Shown here: positions 36,282 to 43,380 of the stretch, in pieces
Position numbering within the stretch: the first letter of the stretch is position 1
Layout of the letters: every line of letters starts with the position of its first letter
From: Diaminobutyricibacter sp. McL0608
GTDB lineage: Bacteria > Actinomycetota > Actinomycetes > Actinomycetales > Microbacteriaceae
Assembly (NCBI RefSeq): GCF_039613825.1
Contig: NZ_CP154826.1
Coordinates: 1,674,001 to 1,738,000 of the forward strand
Direction: 5' to 3'
Length of the DNA stretch: 64,000 nucleotides
Position numbers and translations under genes: made by a program
The notes under the pieces: model-generated
Database searches by the model: none
The model's input: only the letters and a program-made list of their open reading frames with translations
What the model was told of the DNA's origin: nothing

Positions 36282-37168
36282 ACGACTACCATGCGGGATT
36301 CGTCTCCTTCGTCGGACGTCCCAACGTCGGCAAGTCGACGCTCACCAACGCACTCGTCGGCGAGAAGGTCGCCATCACCAGTTCGAAGCCCCAGACGACC
36401 CGTCGCGCCATCCGCGGGATCGTGCACCAGAAGAACGGCCAGCTGATCCTGGTGGACACCCCGGGCATCCACCGGCCGCGCACCCTCCTCGGCGAGCGGC
36501 TCAACTCGCTCGTCCAGTCGACACTCGGAGACGTCGACGTCATCGGGATGTGTGTCCCTGCGAACGAGAAGATCGGCCCGGGCGACCGCTTCATCAACGA
36601 CCAGCTCGACGAGTATCCGCGCGCGAAGAAGGTCGCGATCGTCACGAAGATCGACACGGCCAGCCGCACTGCGACGGCCGAGCAGCTGCTGGCCATCTCG
36701 GCGTTGCGCGAGTGGGAGGCGATCGTTCCGATCTCGGCGACCAGCCGCATCCAGCTCGACACGCTGACCGGTGAACTCGTCAGGCTGCTGCCGGTCTCAC
36801 CGCCGCTCTACCCCGACGACGCCATCACCGACGAAGGTATCGAGGACCGCATCGCCGAGTACATCCGCGAAGCCGTGCTCGAAGGCGTCGACGACGAATT
36901 GCCGCACTCCCTCGCGGTCACGATCGACGACATCGTCGAACGCGACGACAAAGATCTCGTCGAGGTGTATGCGAACCTGTTCGTCGAGCGCGACAGCCAG
37001 AAGGCGATCATCATCGGCAAGGGCGGAAGCCGCATCCGCGACATCGGAGCCCAGGCCCGCCCGGCGATCGAGAAGCTCGTCGGCAAGCACGTCTTCCTGT
37101 CGATCCGGGTCAAGGTCGCCAAGGACTGGCAGCGCGACCCGAAACAGCTCGGACGCCTCGGCTTCTGA
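36278..37168 (+). CDS. era: GTPase Era
   Basis: Essential GTPase (296 aa) that binds the 3' end of 16S rRNA during 30S assembly. G1 is GRPNVGKS (residues 13-20), the switch region has SSKPQTTRR, G3 is DTPGIH and G4 is TKID. The C-terminal KH domain contains KAIIIGKGGSRIRDIG. The ATG overlaps the corC stop (ATGA). In related genomes recO usually comes next or nearby; here it is 11.5 kb away with accessory genes between. Confidence 0.96.
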   Translation: MNDYHAGFVSFVGRPNVGKSTLTNALVGEKVAITSSKPQTTRRAIRGIVHQKNGQLILVDTPGIHRPRTLLGERLNSLVQSTLGDVDVIGMCVPANEKIGPGDRFINDQLDEYPRAKKVAIVTKIDTASRTATAEQLLAISALREWEAIVPISATSRIQLDTLTGELVRLLPVSPPLYPDDAITDEGIEDRIAEYIREAVLEGVDDELPHSLAVTIDDIVERDDKDLVEVYANLFVERDSQKAIIIGKGGSRIRDIGAQARPAIEKLVGKHVFLSIRVKVAKDWQRDPKQLGRLGF

Positions 37169-37253
37169 CGAAACGTACATCTCGAGGATGAATTCGACCC
37201 GCTCGACGGGGCCAAACCGCACGATGGCCGCCGTCGGCACGTCCCGCGAGCCG

Positions 37254-37259
37254 TACGGT
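37254..37259 (+). promoter_or_regulatory. Leaderless -10 box (TACGGT) for the histidine kinase gene
   Basis: TACGGT ends 6 nt before the GTG at 37266 and helps to decide that start. Confidence 0.4.
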
Positions 37260-37265
37260 GGGAGG

Positions 37266-39074
37266 GTGTTCCACCGTTTCGTCGCGTTCCGCTGGGTGCT
37301 GGAGCCGGCAGTCGCCGTCGTGCTGCTCGTGTGCTGGCTCCTCTTCGGCTCGGTCGCAGAGGTGCAGAGCGCAGCGGCCGTCTCGTTCTTCTGCGGTGCG
37401 GTGGCGCTGTCGCGGATCGCGCCGGGCGTCGCGCTGGCCCTGGCATGGTGCGCGGCTCTGATCTCTCTTGTCGGGTCTTCGGTGCTGGCGTCGGCATCCG
37501 GCTGGATGGCGTACGCGGCTCTGCTCCTCACCCTCTTCGGTGTCGCGGCTCACGGAAAACGCGTCGTGCTCTGGCTGGCGCTCGCCAGTGCGCCGCTGCT
37601 CGGGTTCGCCGGAGCGATCGTGCTCGGGCGTCGGAACGCGGTCACCTTCCCGCATTTCGGTCCATCGATCGGCGGAATCTACGCAAGCGACGGTGTCGCG
37701 CTCCTCCTCACCTGGCTGGTGCTCAGCGCCGGACTCTGCACCGGCTGGTTCGTCGGCTACCTGGTAGCCCGTCAGCGCGTGAGCGAAGAGACGGCGGGCG
37801 CATCCGTGCTGGTCTGGCTCGCCCAGTCCGGTGGTGCGCCGCCCGGAGAGCCGGGCCAGGAGTCCGGGATGCTCGTCCGGCGCCTGACGACACGGCAGCT
37901 GCTCGCCGATGTGCTGATCGCTGTCGTCTTCGCCCTCGGTTGCGCAGTGGCAGGCGGAAGCGACCGCCCGTGGATCTTCGTCACGGTCGGCTTCACCGTC
38001 GCGGTGGCGCTTCGGCGGATGTCGCCGGCGGTCGCATTGGCGGTCGCCTGGTTCGCCGCGATCGTGCAGATGACCTCGGGGCTCGGCGTGCAGTTCAGCG
38101 ACGTGGGCGTGCTGATCGTGCTCTATGCGACCGCGGCCTACGGCGACCGCATCGTCCGCTGGGCAGGCCTCGTCTCGGCCGGTGTGGGCGCTGCCGTCGC
38201 CGCCCTGTACCTTTCGGTGAGCGCGGCACTGGAAACGGGATATTTCGACCTGGTCTCCAGTCGGATCGCGTCCCTCGCGTTGCAGTTCGCCTTCCTGTTC
38301 GTCGTCTCGGCTACGGTCCTCGGACTCTCGTGGGTCCTCGGTCTGCTCATGCGCACCTGGAGGGCGGCCATCGCCAGCAGGCGGGCTCAGGCGGAGGCCG
38401 AGGTCGAGCGGCTACGCGCCGAGGAGGACGTGGTCGTCGAGCAGGAGCGCACGCGGATCGCCCGCGACATGCACGACGTGGTCGCCCATTCGCTCGCAGT
38501 GGTGATCGCGCAGGCCGACGGCGCGCGCTACGCGCGGACCAGCGATCCGGATGCTGTCGACGAGGCGCTGACCACCATCGCGGCCACTGCAAGGGAAGCA
38601 CTCGGCGACGTCCGTCTGCTTCTCGGCGAGCTCCGGCACTCCGAGGCCGAAGGACCGCAGCCGGGCCTTGCAGACCTGGACCGCCTCGTCGATCAGCTCC
38701 GTGCATCCGGCCTTCCCGTCGAATTCGCGCGCACCGGGGAGGACGTGCAGCTCGGATCGGCGCATCAGATCGCTGTCTACCGCATCGTGCAGGAAGCCCT
38801 GACGAACGCGTTGCGCCACGGCGACACGACACGGACTGCCACCGTCGACATCGTCGGCGAATCGAACGGAGTGACGATCACAGTGACGAATGCCCTCAGG
38901 AACGCGGTGGCCGACGAGGGCCACCCGCAACGGGTCGGCCACGGGCTTCCGGGCATGCGCGAGCGGGCTGTACTGTCCGGCGGGTGGCTGAGCGCCGAGC
39001 CGAGAGACGATCGTTTCGTGGTGACGGCGTTCCTGCCTGCGCCCTCGGCCGTTCGGCAGGGAGGAGCCGCATGA
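37266..39074 (+). CDS. Sensor histidine kinase (NarL/DesK type) with duplicated membrane module
   Basis: Sensor kinase of 602 aa. The phosphoacceptor is His403 in ERTRIARDMHDVVAHSL (HisKA_3), followed by an HATPase with VYRIVQEALTNALRHG and GHGLPGMRERA. Instead of a single short sensor it has two membrane modules, about residues 5-125 and 210-325. They share SRIAPGVALALAW versus RRMSPAVALAVAW and the later AAHGKRVVLW versus AAYGDRIVRW, so the sensor looks duplicated. The GTG at 37266 is chosen from a TACGGT leaderless box; ATGs at 37188 and 37224 are alternatives. Its response regulator overlaps by 4 nt and an ABC exporter follows. Confidence 0.88.
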   Translation: MFHRFVAFRWVLEPAVAVVLLVCWLLFGSVAEVQSAAAVSFFCGAVALSRIAPGVALALAWCAALISLVGSSVLASASGWMAYAALLLTLFGVAAHGKRVVLWLALASAPLLGFAGAIVLGRRNAVTFPHFGPSIGGIYASDGVALLLTWLVLSAGLCTGWFVGYLVARQRVSEETAGASVLVWLAQSGGAPPGEPGQESGMLVRRLTTRQLLADVLIAVVFALGCAVAGGSDRPWIFVTVGFTVAVALRRMSPAVALAVAWFAAIVQMTSGLGVQFSDVGVLIVLYATAAYGDRIVRWAGLVSAGVGAAVAALYLSVSAALETGYFDLVSSRIASLALQFAFLFVVSATVLGLSWVLGLLMRTWRAAIASRRAQAEAEVERLRAEEDVVVEQERTRIARDMHDVVAHSLAVVIAQADGARYARTSDPDAVDEALTTIAATAREALGDVRLLLGELRHSEAEGPQPGLADLDRLVDQLRASGLPVEFARTGEDVQLGSAHQIAVYRIVQEALTNALRHGDTTRTATVDIVGESNGVTITVTNALRNAVADEGHPQRVGHGLPGMRERAVLSGGWLSAEPRDDRFVVTAFLPAPSAVRQGGAA

Positions 39075-39754
39075 CCGGCGACCGCATCCGTGTCGCGCTC
39101 GTCGACGACCAAGCACTCTTCAGGGCGGGGATCCGGATGCTCGTGTCGTCGCAGCCGGATCTCGCGTTCGCAGGCGAGGCGGCGAACGGTCGCGAAGGCG
39201 TGTCCCTGGTGAGGGATGCGCGCCCCGACGTGGTGCTCATGGACATCCGGATGCCGGTGATGGACGGCATCGCCTCCACGGCTGCGATCATCGAGGCCGC
39301 CGATCGCGAAGGCTTCCGTCCGCCCAGGATCATCGTGCTGACGACGTTCGACCTCGATGAGGCCGCCGCGCGTGCCATCCGGGTGGGCGCCAGCGGCTTC
39401 GTGCTCAAGGACGCCGAACCCGAGTTCCTTCTCGCGGCGATCACGACCGTGCACGCGGGGAGTGCCGTGATCGCCGCGGGAGCCACGCGCGAACTCTTCC
39501 AGTTCTTCTCAGACGCCCAGCCCGAGAAGCGCCGCCCCGAGTCGTTCGGCTCGCTGACCTCCAGGGAGCGCGAGATCTTCATCCTCGCAGCGCGCGGGCT
39601 GAGCAATTCGGAGATCGCATCATCCGAGTACCTGAGCGAGGCGACAGTCAAGACTCACATCAGCCGGATTCTCGGAAAGCTGGGCCTGCGCGACCGCGTC
39701 CAGCTCGTCGTCTTCGCGTTCGAGCACGGGCTGACCTCCTGGGAATCATCCTGA
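39071..39754 (+). CDS. LuxR/NarL family response regulator
   Basis: Two-domain regulator of 227 aa. The receiver domain has the acidic pair LVDD (Asp12, Asp13), the phosphoacceptor Asp58 in [13 protein letters not shown], the switch Thr in VLTTF and Lys in FVLKDAEPE. The C-terminal LuxR-type HTH is [19 protein letters not shown] through [18 protein letters not shown]. Its ATG overlaps the kinase stop codon (ATGA), so the two are a cognate pair. The adjacent ABC ATPase-permease unit is the most likely target, by analogy with many actinobacterial loci. Confidence 0.93.
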   Translation: MTGDRIRVALVDDQALFRAGIRMLVSSQPDLAFAGEAANGREGVSLVRDARPDVVLMDIRMPVMDGIASTAAIIEAADREGFRPPRIIVLTTFDLDEAAARAIRVGASGFVLKDAEPEFLLAAITTVHAGSAVIAAGATRELFQFFSDAQPEKRRPESFGSLTSREREIFILAARGLSNSEIASSEYLSEATVKTHISRILGKLGLRDRVQLVVFAFEHGLTSWESS

Positions 39755-39807
39755 CGATGTAGGCCGTGTCGGTCCTGCGCCCGATTCGTTCGGCGGGTGC
39801 GCGACCG

Positions 39808-39813
39808 TAGCGT
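39808..39813 (+). promoter_or_regulatory. Leaderless -10 box (TAGCGT) for the ABC exporter operon
   Basis: TAGCGT ends 6 nt before the ATG at 39820. The same hexamer precedes comEA and the leu leader peptide. Confidence 0.45.
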
Positions 39814-39819
39814 CGGAGC

Positions 39820-40581
39820 ATGGATATCGAGAACACCGAAACCGGCCTCGTCGCGCGCGTCGCGAACGCCACCAAATCGTACGGAGCCGGAGCGGGGAGC
39901 GTGCACGCACTCGACGACGTCTCGATCGGTATCCGGGCGGGCCAGTTCACCGCGATCATGGGGCCGAGCGGGTCGGGCAAGTCGACGCTGATGCACGTGA
40001 TGGCGGGGCTCGACTCAGTGAGCGCGGGACGCGTGTGGCTGGGCGACACAGAGATCACAGCGCTGGGGGATGCGCAGCTCACCGTCCTGCGCCGGCGTCG
40101 GGTCGGCTTCGTGTTCCAGTCGTTCAACCTCGTACCGACGCTCGACGTCTCCGGCAACATCCTGCTGCCCTTCGAATTGGATGGCCGCAAGCCCACCGCT
40201 GAAGAGCGTGCCTGGATCGACCATCTGATCGACTCCCTCGGTCTCGCCAACAGGCTCACCCACCGCCCGCACGAGCTGTCCGGCGGCCAGCAGCAGCGGG
40301 TGGCGATCGCGCGTGCGCTCGGGACGCGGCCGGATCTCATCTTCGCGGATGAGCCCACCGGCAACCTCGACTCGCGCACTGGACGCGAGGTGCTCGCCCT
40401 GCTCGCCGCGGCCAGCGTCAGCTACGGCCAGAGCATCGCGATGGTCACCCATGACCCGATCGCCGCGAGCTACGCGGACCGGATCATCTTCCTCGCGGAC
40501 GGCCGGGTCGCCGACGAACGGACGCGATCGACCCCCGAAGAGATCTCGGCCTACATGCTCGGCATGGAGCAGCGGGCATGA
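39820..40581 (+). CDS. ABC transporter ATP-binding protein, MacB/LolD type
   Basis: ATPase of 253 aa. Walker A is GPSGSGKS (residues 48-55), the Q-loop is [12 protein letters not shown], the signature [16 protein letters not shown], Walker [14 protein letters not shown] and the switch histidine [14 protein letters not shown] and EPTGNLDS are characteristic of the MacB/LolD/BceA branch, which works with FtsX-like permeases to extrude lipoproteins, peptides or antibiotics, or to sense them. The permease is coupled by a 4-nt overlap. The two-component system immediately upstream makes a Bce-like or peptide-stress exporter plausible. Confidence 0.88.
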   Translation: MDIENTETGLVARVANATKSYGAGAGSVHALDDVSIGIRAGQFTAIMGPSGSGKSTLMHVMAGLDSVSAGRVWLGDTEITALGDAQLTVLRRRRVGFVFQSFNLVPTLDVSGNILLPFELDGRKPTAEERAWIDHLIDSLGLANRLTHRPHELSGGQQQRVAIARALGTRPDLIFADEPTGNLDSRTGREVLALLAAASVSYGQSIAMVTHDPIAASYADRIIFLADGRVADERTRSTPEEISAYMLGMEQRA

Positions 40582-41990
40582 GCGGCGCGATCACTGCTGT
40601 CCGAACGAACGGGCGCGAGCATCGGGCGAGCATCCTGGTCTCCGCCCTGAGCTCGGCATTCGGGGTCTCTCTGCTGGCTGCGACCGGGATACTCGCGACT
40701 TACGTCTCGCAGGATCGTGTCGGTCGGCACGGTGCTGTCCAGGTCGCGCTGTCGATCGTCGCCGGCGTCTTCATCGTGATCGCGGTGTACGTCGGTGCGA
40801 TCGTAACGACGAACACGTTCGCGACGATCGTGGCCGGGCGCACGCGCACCATCGCACTCCTCCGGCTGATCGGTTCGAGTTCGCGTGCGCAGCGGCGAGC
40901 GGTGGCGGGCGAGGGGCTCGTCGTGGGCGTGATCGGAGCCGTCGGGGGAGCGGTCATCGGGGTCACCCTGACGATCGTCGCCGTGCGTATCTTCGTGGCG
41001 ACGGGCACGTTGCCAGACCTCGCCTATCCGCTCGTCGAGCCCGCGTATTTCCTGCCCGTCGTCGTCGTAGTGCTCACGACCTGGCTCGCGTCGTGGGTCG
41101 GCAGCCGTCGCGTGCTCTCCGTGACACCGATCCAGGCGATCGGTGCCGCCCAGGAGCCGACAGGGGATGAGATCAGGCGCAAGCCGGTACGCAACGGCGT
41201 CGCCTTCGTTCTCATCGGCATCGGGCTCGTGCTCCTCGCCGGAGGCGTGCTCCTCGGCATCGTCAGTGCGCTCGGCGTCCTGGTCGGACTGGTCGGGGGA
41301 ATCCTCTCCTTCACCGGGATCGTGCTCGCAGCGCACCTCTTCATGCCGTCTGTCCTGCGTGGCGTCGGGCTCCTGTTCGGTCGTTCGGCTCCGGCACGGC
41401 TCGCAGCTGCGAACGCCGTGCGCAACCCGGAGCGGAGCACGCGGACCACCATCGGGCTCGTGATCGGGGTCACCCTCATCACGATGTTCGTCGTCGCGTC
41501 GTCCTCGTACCAGCAGATGATCACACGCGCCGAGCAGACCGATCCTCAGCTGTACCAGGGTGTCGACAGCGTCCTCTCGGTGACGATGATCGTCTTCTCC
41601 GTGCTGGTCGGCTTCTCTGCTGTGATCGCCGCGATCGGCGTCGTCAACAACCTGTCCCTCAGCGTCCTTCAGCGCACCAGGGAACTCGGACTCCTCCGCG
41701 CCCTCGGGTTCAGCGCCGGGCAGGTGCGCAGGCTGATCCTCTCCGAAAGCGCCCAGCTGACCATCGCTGCCGTGCTCGCCGGGCTCGTCCTCGGTGTGCT
41801 GTACGGCTGGGTCGGGGCACAGTCGCTGCTCGGGTCGATCCCGGGCGGGGGGTTCGTGCCACCGGTCGTGCCGTGGGCGCTGCTCGTCTCCGCCGCAGTC
41901 GGGGCCGCGGGTCTGGCAGTCGTCGCATCCGTCGCGCCCACCCGGCGCGCCACCGGGGTGTCGCCTGTCGTGGCCCTCGCGGTCGACTGA
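40578..41990 (+). CDS. FtsX-like ABC transporter permease
   Basis: Permease of 470 aa with two FtsX-like halves. Helices cluster near the N-terminus (LSSAFGVSLLAATGILATYV), then GRTRTIALLRLIGSSSRAQRR, a third helix group, and in the second half LSVLQRTRELGLLRALGFSAGQVRRLI, the hallmark FtsX segment repeated in both halves. It lacks the large extracellular MacPCD domain of MacB and the 200-residue loop of BceB. The start overlaps the ATPase stop (ATGA). The substrate is unknown; peptide or lipid extrusion is the usual role. Confidence 0.88.
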   Translation: MSGAITAVRTNGREHRASILVSALSSAFGVSLLAATGILATYVSQDRVGRHGAVQVALSIVAGVFIVIAVYVGAIVTTNTFATIVAGRTRTIALLRLIGSSSRAQRRAVAGEGLVVGVIGAVGGAVIGVTLTIVAVRIFVATGTLPDLAYPLVEPAYFLPVVVVVLTTWLASWVGSRRVLSVTPIQAIGAAQEPTGDEIRRKPVRNGVAFVLIGIGLVLLAGGVLLGIVSALGVLVGLVGGILSFTGIVLAAHLFMPSVLRGVGLLFGRSAPARLAAANAVRNPERSTRTTIGLVIGVTLITMFVVASSSYQQMITRAEQTDPQLYQGVDSVLSVTMIVFSVLVGFSAVIAAIGVVNNLSLSVLQRTRELGLLRALGFSAGQVRRLILSESAQLTIAAVLAGLVLGVLYGWVGAQSLLGSIPGGGFVPPVVPWALLVSAAVGAAGLAVVASVAPTRRATGVSPVVALAVD

Positions 41991-42027
41991 AGGCTTTCTC
42001 AGACCTGAACGGCCCATTTGCACAGCC

Positions 42028-42054
42028 TTGACATCTCCTGCGAGCCGATAATGA
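42028..42054 (+). promoter_or_regulatory. Candidate promoter for the esterase-MprF-like operon
   Basis: A perfect TTGACA (42028-42033) is followed by GATAAT (42047-42052) after 13 nt or TAATGA (42049-42054) after 15 nt. Both spacers are shorter than ideal, so the -10 assignment is uncertain. Confidence 0.4.
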
Positions 42055-42066
42055 GTCGGCACATCG

Positions 42067-43380
42067 ATGAGAGGGGATGAGTTGGGCCCGCACTGGATAA
42101 TGACGCTTCGGATCGATCAGCGTCCCTTCCTGACGACGATCGACCTCGTCGCCGTGGCGTTCGTCGTCTATCTGCTGGTGCGCAGGCCGAGCATCCGCTG
42201 GATCGTCACAGCACTCGTCGCCATCGCCGCGGGCATGGGACTCGGATTCGCAGTGTGCTGGCTCCTGGTCGATGTGCTCGACATCTTCGGAGTCGACCTG
42301 AGCGCCATCACGCGGATGTGGGTCGCCCTGGCATTTGCGGGCGTCGCCCTCGTCATCGTCAACCTCTGGCACTCGCGGTGGTGGCGCAAGGCCATCGCCA
42401 TCGCTGCCGTCCCGCTGATCGTGGCCACGGCGGCCGCGGGGATCAACGTCGACTTCGGCGCCTACCGCAACCTCAACGACGCGGTCGGAGTCAACCCGTA
42501 CAAAGTAGTCGCCGTCGGCCGGATCAGCAGGCCCGTGCACACCGCATCGATCCCGACCCTGAGTACCTGGACTCCGCCCGCCACGATGCCGAAGGCTGGC
42601 AGGATCGCATCGGTCGAGATCCCGGGAACCGTGTCGCACTTCGCAGCGCGGCCCGCCACGATCTACCTCCCGCCCGCCGCGCTCACCGTCGATCCGCCCG
42701 CGCTACCGGTGCTGATCACGATGGCCGGACAGCCCGGGCAGCCGTCGGACATGTTCACGGCCGGACATATCGGTACGGTCGTGGACGCCTACGCCGCCGC
42801 GCACCACGGCATCGCCCCGATCGTCGTCGAGCCGGACCAGCTCAGCAATCCGGAGCACAACCCGATGTGTGTCGACGGACCTCTCGGCAACTCGGCGACC
42901 TACATCCTGACCGATGTCGTCCACTGGATCAAGGCGCATTTCCGAGTGATGGCCACCCCGGACGGCTGGGCGGTCAGCGGATTCTCGCAGGGCGCGACCT
43001 GCGCCGTGCAGTTCGCTGCCGGGCACCCCGGCGTTTTCGGGACCGCGCTGGCCATCTCCAGCCAGCTGGGGCCGACCGTGGGGGCCGATACCGTGCAGAA
43101 GGGCTTCAGCGGGTCGCAGGCGCGTGCATCCGCTGCGCAGCCGACGGCACTGTTCGTCGCCCACGCGCCATACAAGAACTCGATGCTCGTCCTCGCAGTC
43201 GGTGCGGACGACTCGAAGTACCTTCCATTCGCGCGGGTTCTCCAGCAGTATGCGAACACGGCCGGGGTCGAGACGAAACTCATCGAATCCCCGGGCACGA
43301 CGCATGACTGGAACACTGTTCGCTATGCCATCCGGGTCGGGATCCCGATGATCCTGCCGCACATGGGGCTCGCACCATGA
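42067..43380 (+). CDS. Membrane-anchored alpha/beta hydrolase (esterase D/mycolyltransferase-like)
   Basis: A 437-aa protein with an N-terminal membrane domain of about four helices (residues 15-130) and an extracytoplasmic alpha/beta-hydrolase domain. The nucleophile elbow is GFSQG with Ser307, and a candidate catalytic His lies in PGTTHDWNTV near the C-terminus. The fold resembles putative esterases (PF00756). The next gene overlaps by 4 nt and encodes an MprF-like lipid aminoacylase, so hydrolysis of aminoacyl lipids or another envelope ester is an attractive role. Start uncertain: ATG 42067, TTG 42082 after GAGGGG, or ATG 42100. Confidence 0.78.
   Translation: MRGDELGPHWIMTLRIDQRPFLTTIDLVAVAFVVYLLVRRPSIRWIVTALVAIAAGMGLGFAVCWLLVDVLDIFGVDLSAITRMWVALAFAGVALVIVNLWHSRWWRKAIAIAAVPLIVATAAAGINVDFGAYRNLNDAVGVNPYKVVAVGRISRPVHTASIPTLSTWTPPATMPKAGRIASVEIPGTVSHFAARPATIYLPPAALTVDPPALPVLITMAGQPGQPSDMFTAGHIGTVVDAYAAAHHGIAPIVVEPDQLSNPEHNPMCVDGPLGNSATYILTDVVHWIKAHFRVMATPDGWAVSGFSQGATCAVQFAAGHPGVFGTALAISSQLGPTVGADTVQKGFSGSQARASAAQPTALFVAHAPYKNSMLVLAVGADDSKYLPFARVLQQYANTAGVETKLIESPGTTHDWNTVRYAIRVGIPMILPHMGLAP

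Noticed and set aside
40551-42062. A 503-codon minus-strand frame opposite the FtsX-like permease
   Set aside because: Composition is dominated by Asp, Arg, His and Gly. It is a shadow of the permease gene.
41991-42066. A leaderless start for the esterase gene
   Set aside because: No TANNNT ends 6-8 nt before any of the three possible starts. An SD-led start from the TTGACA region fits better.
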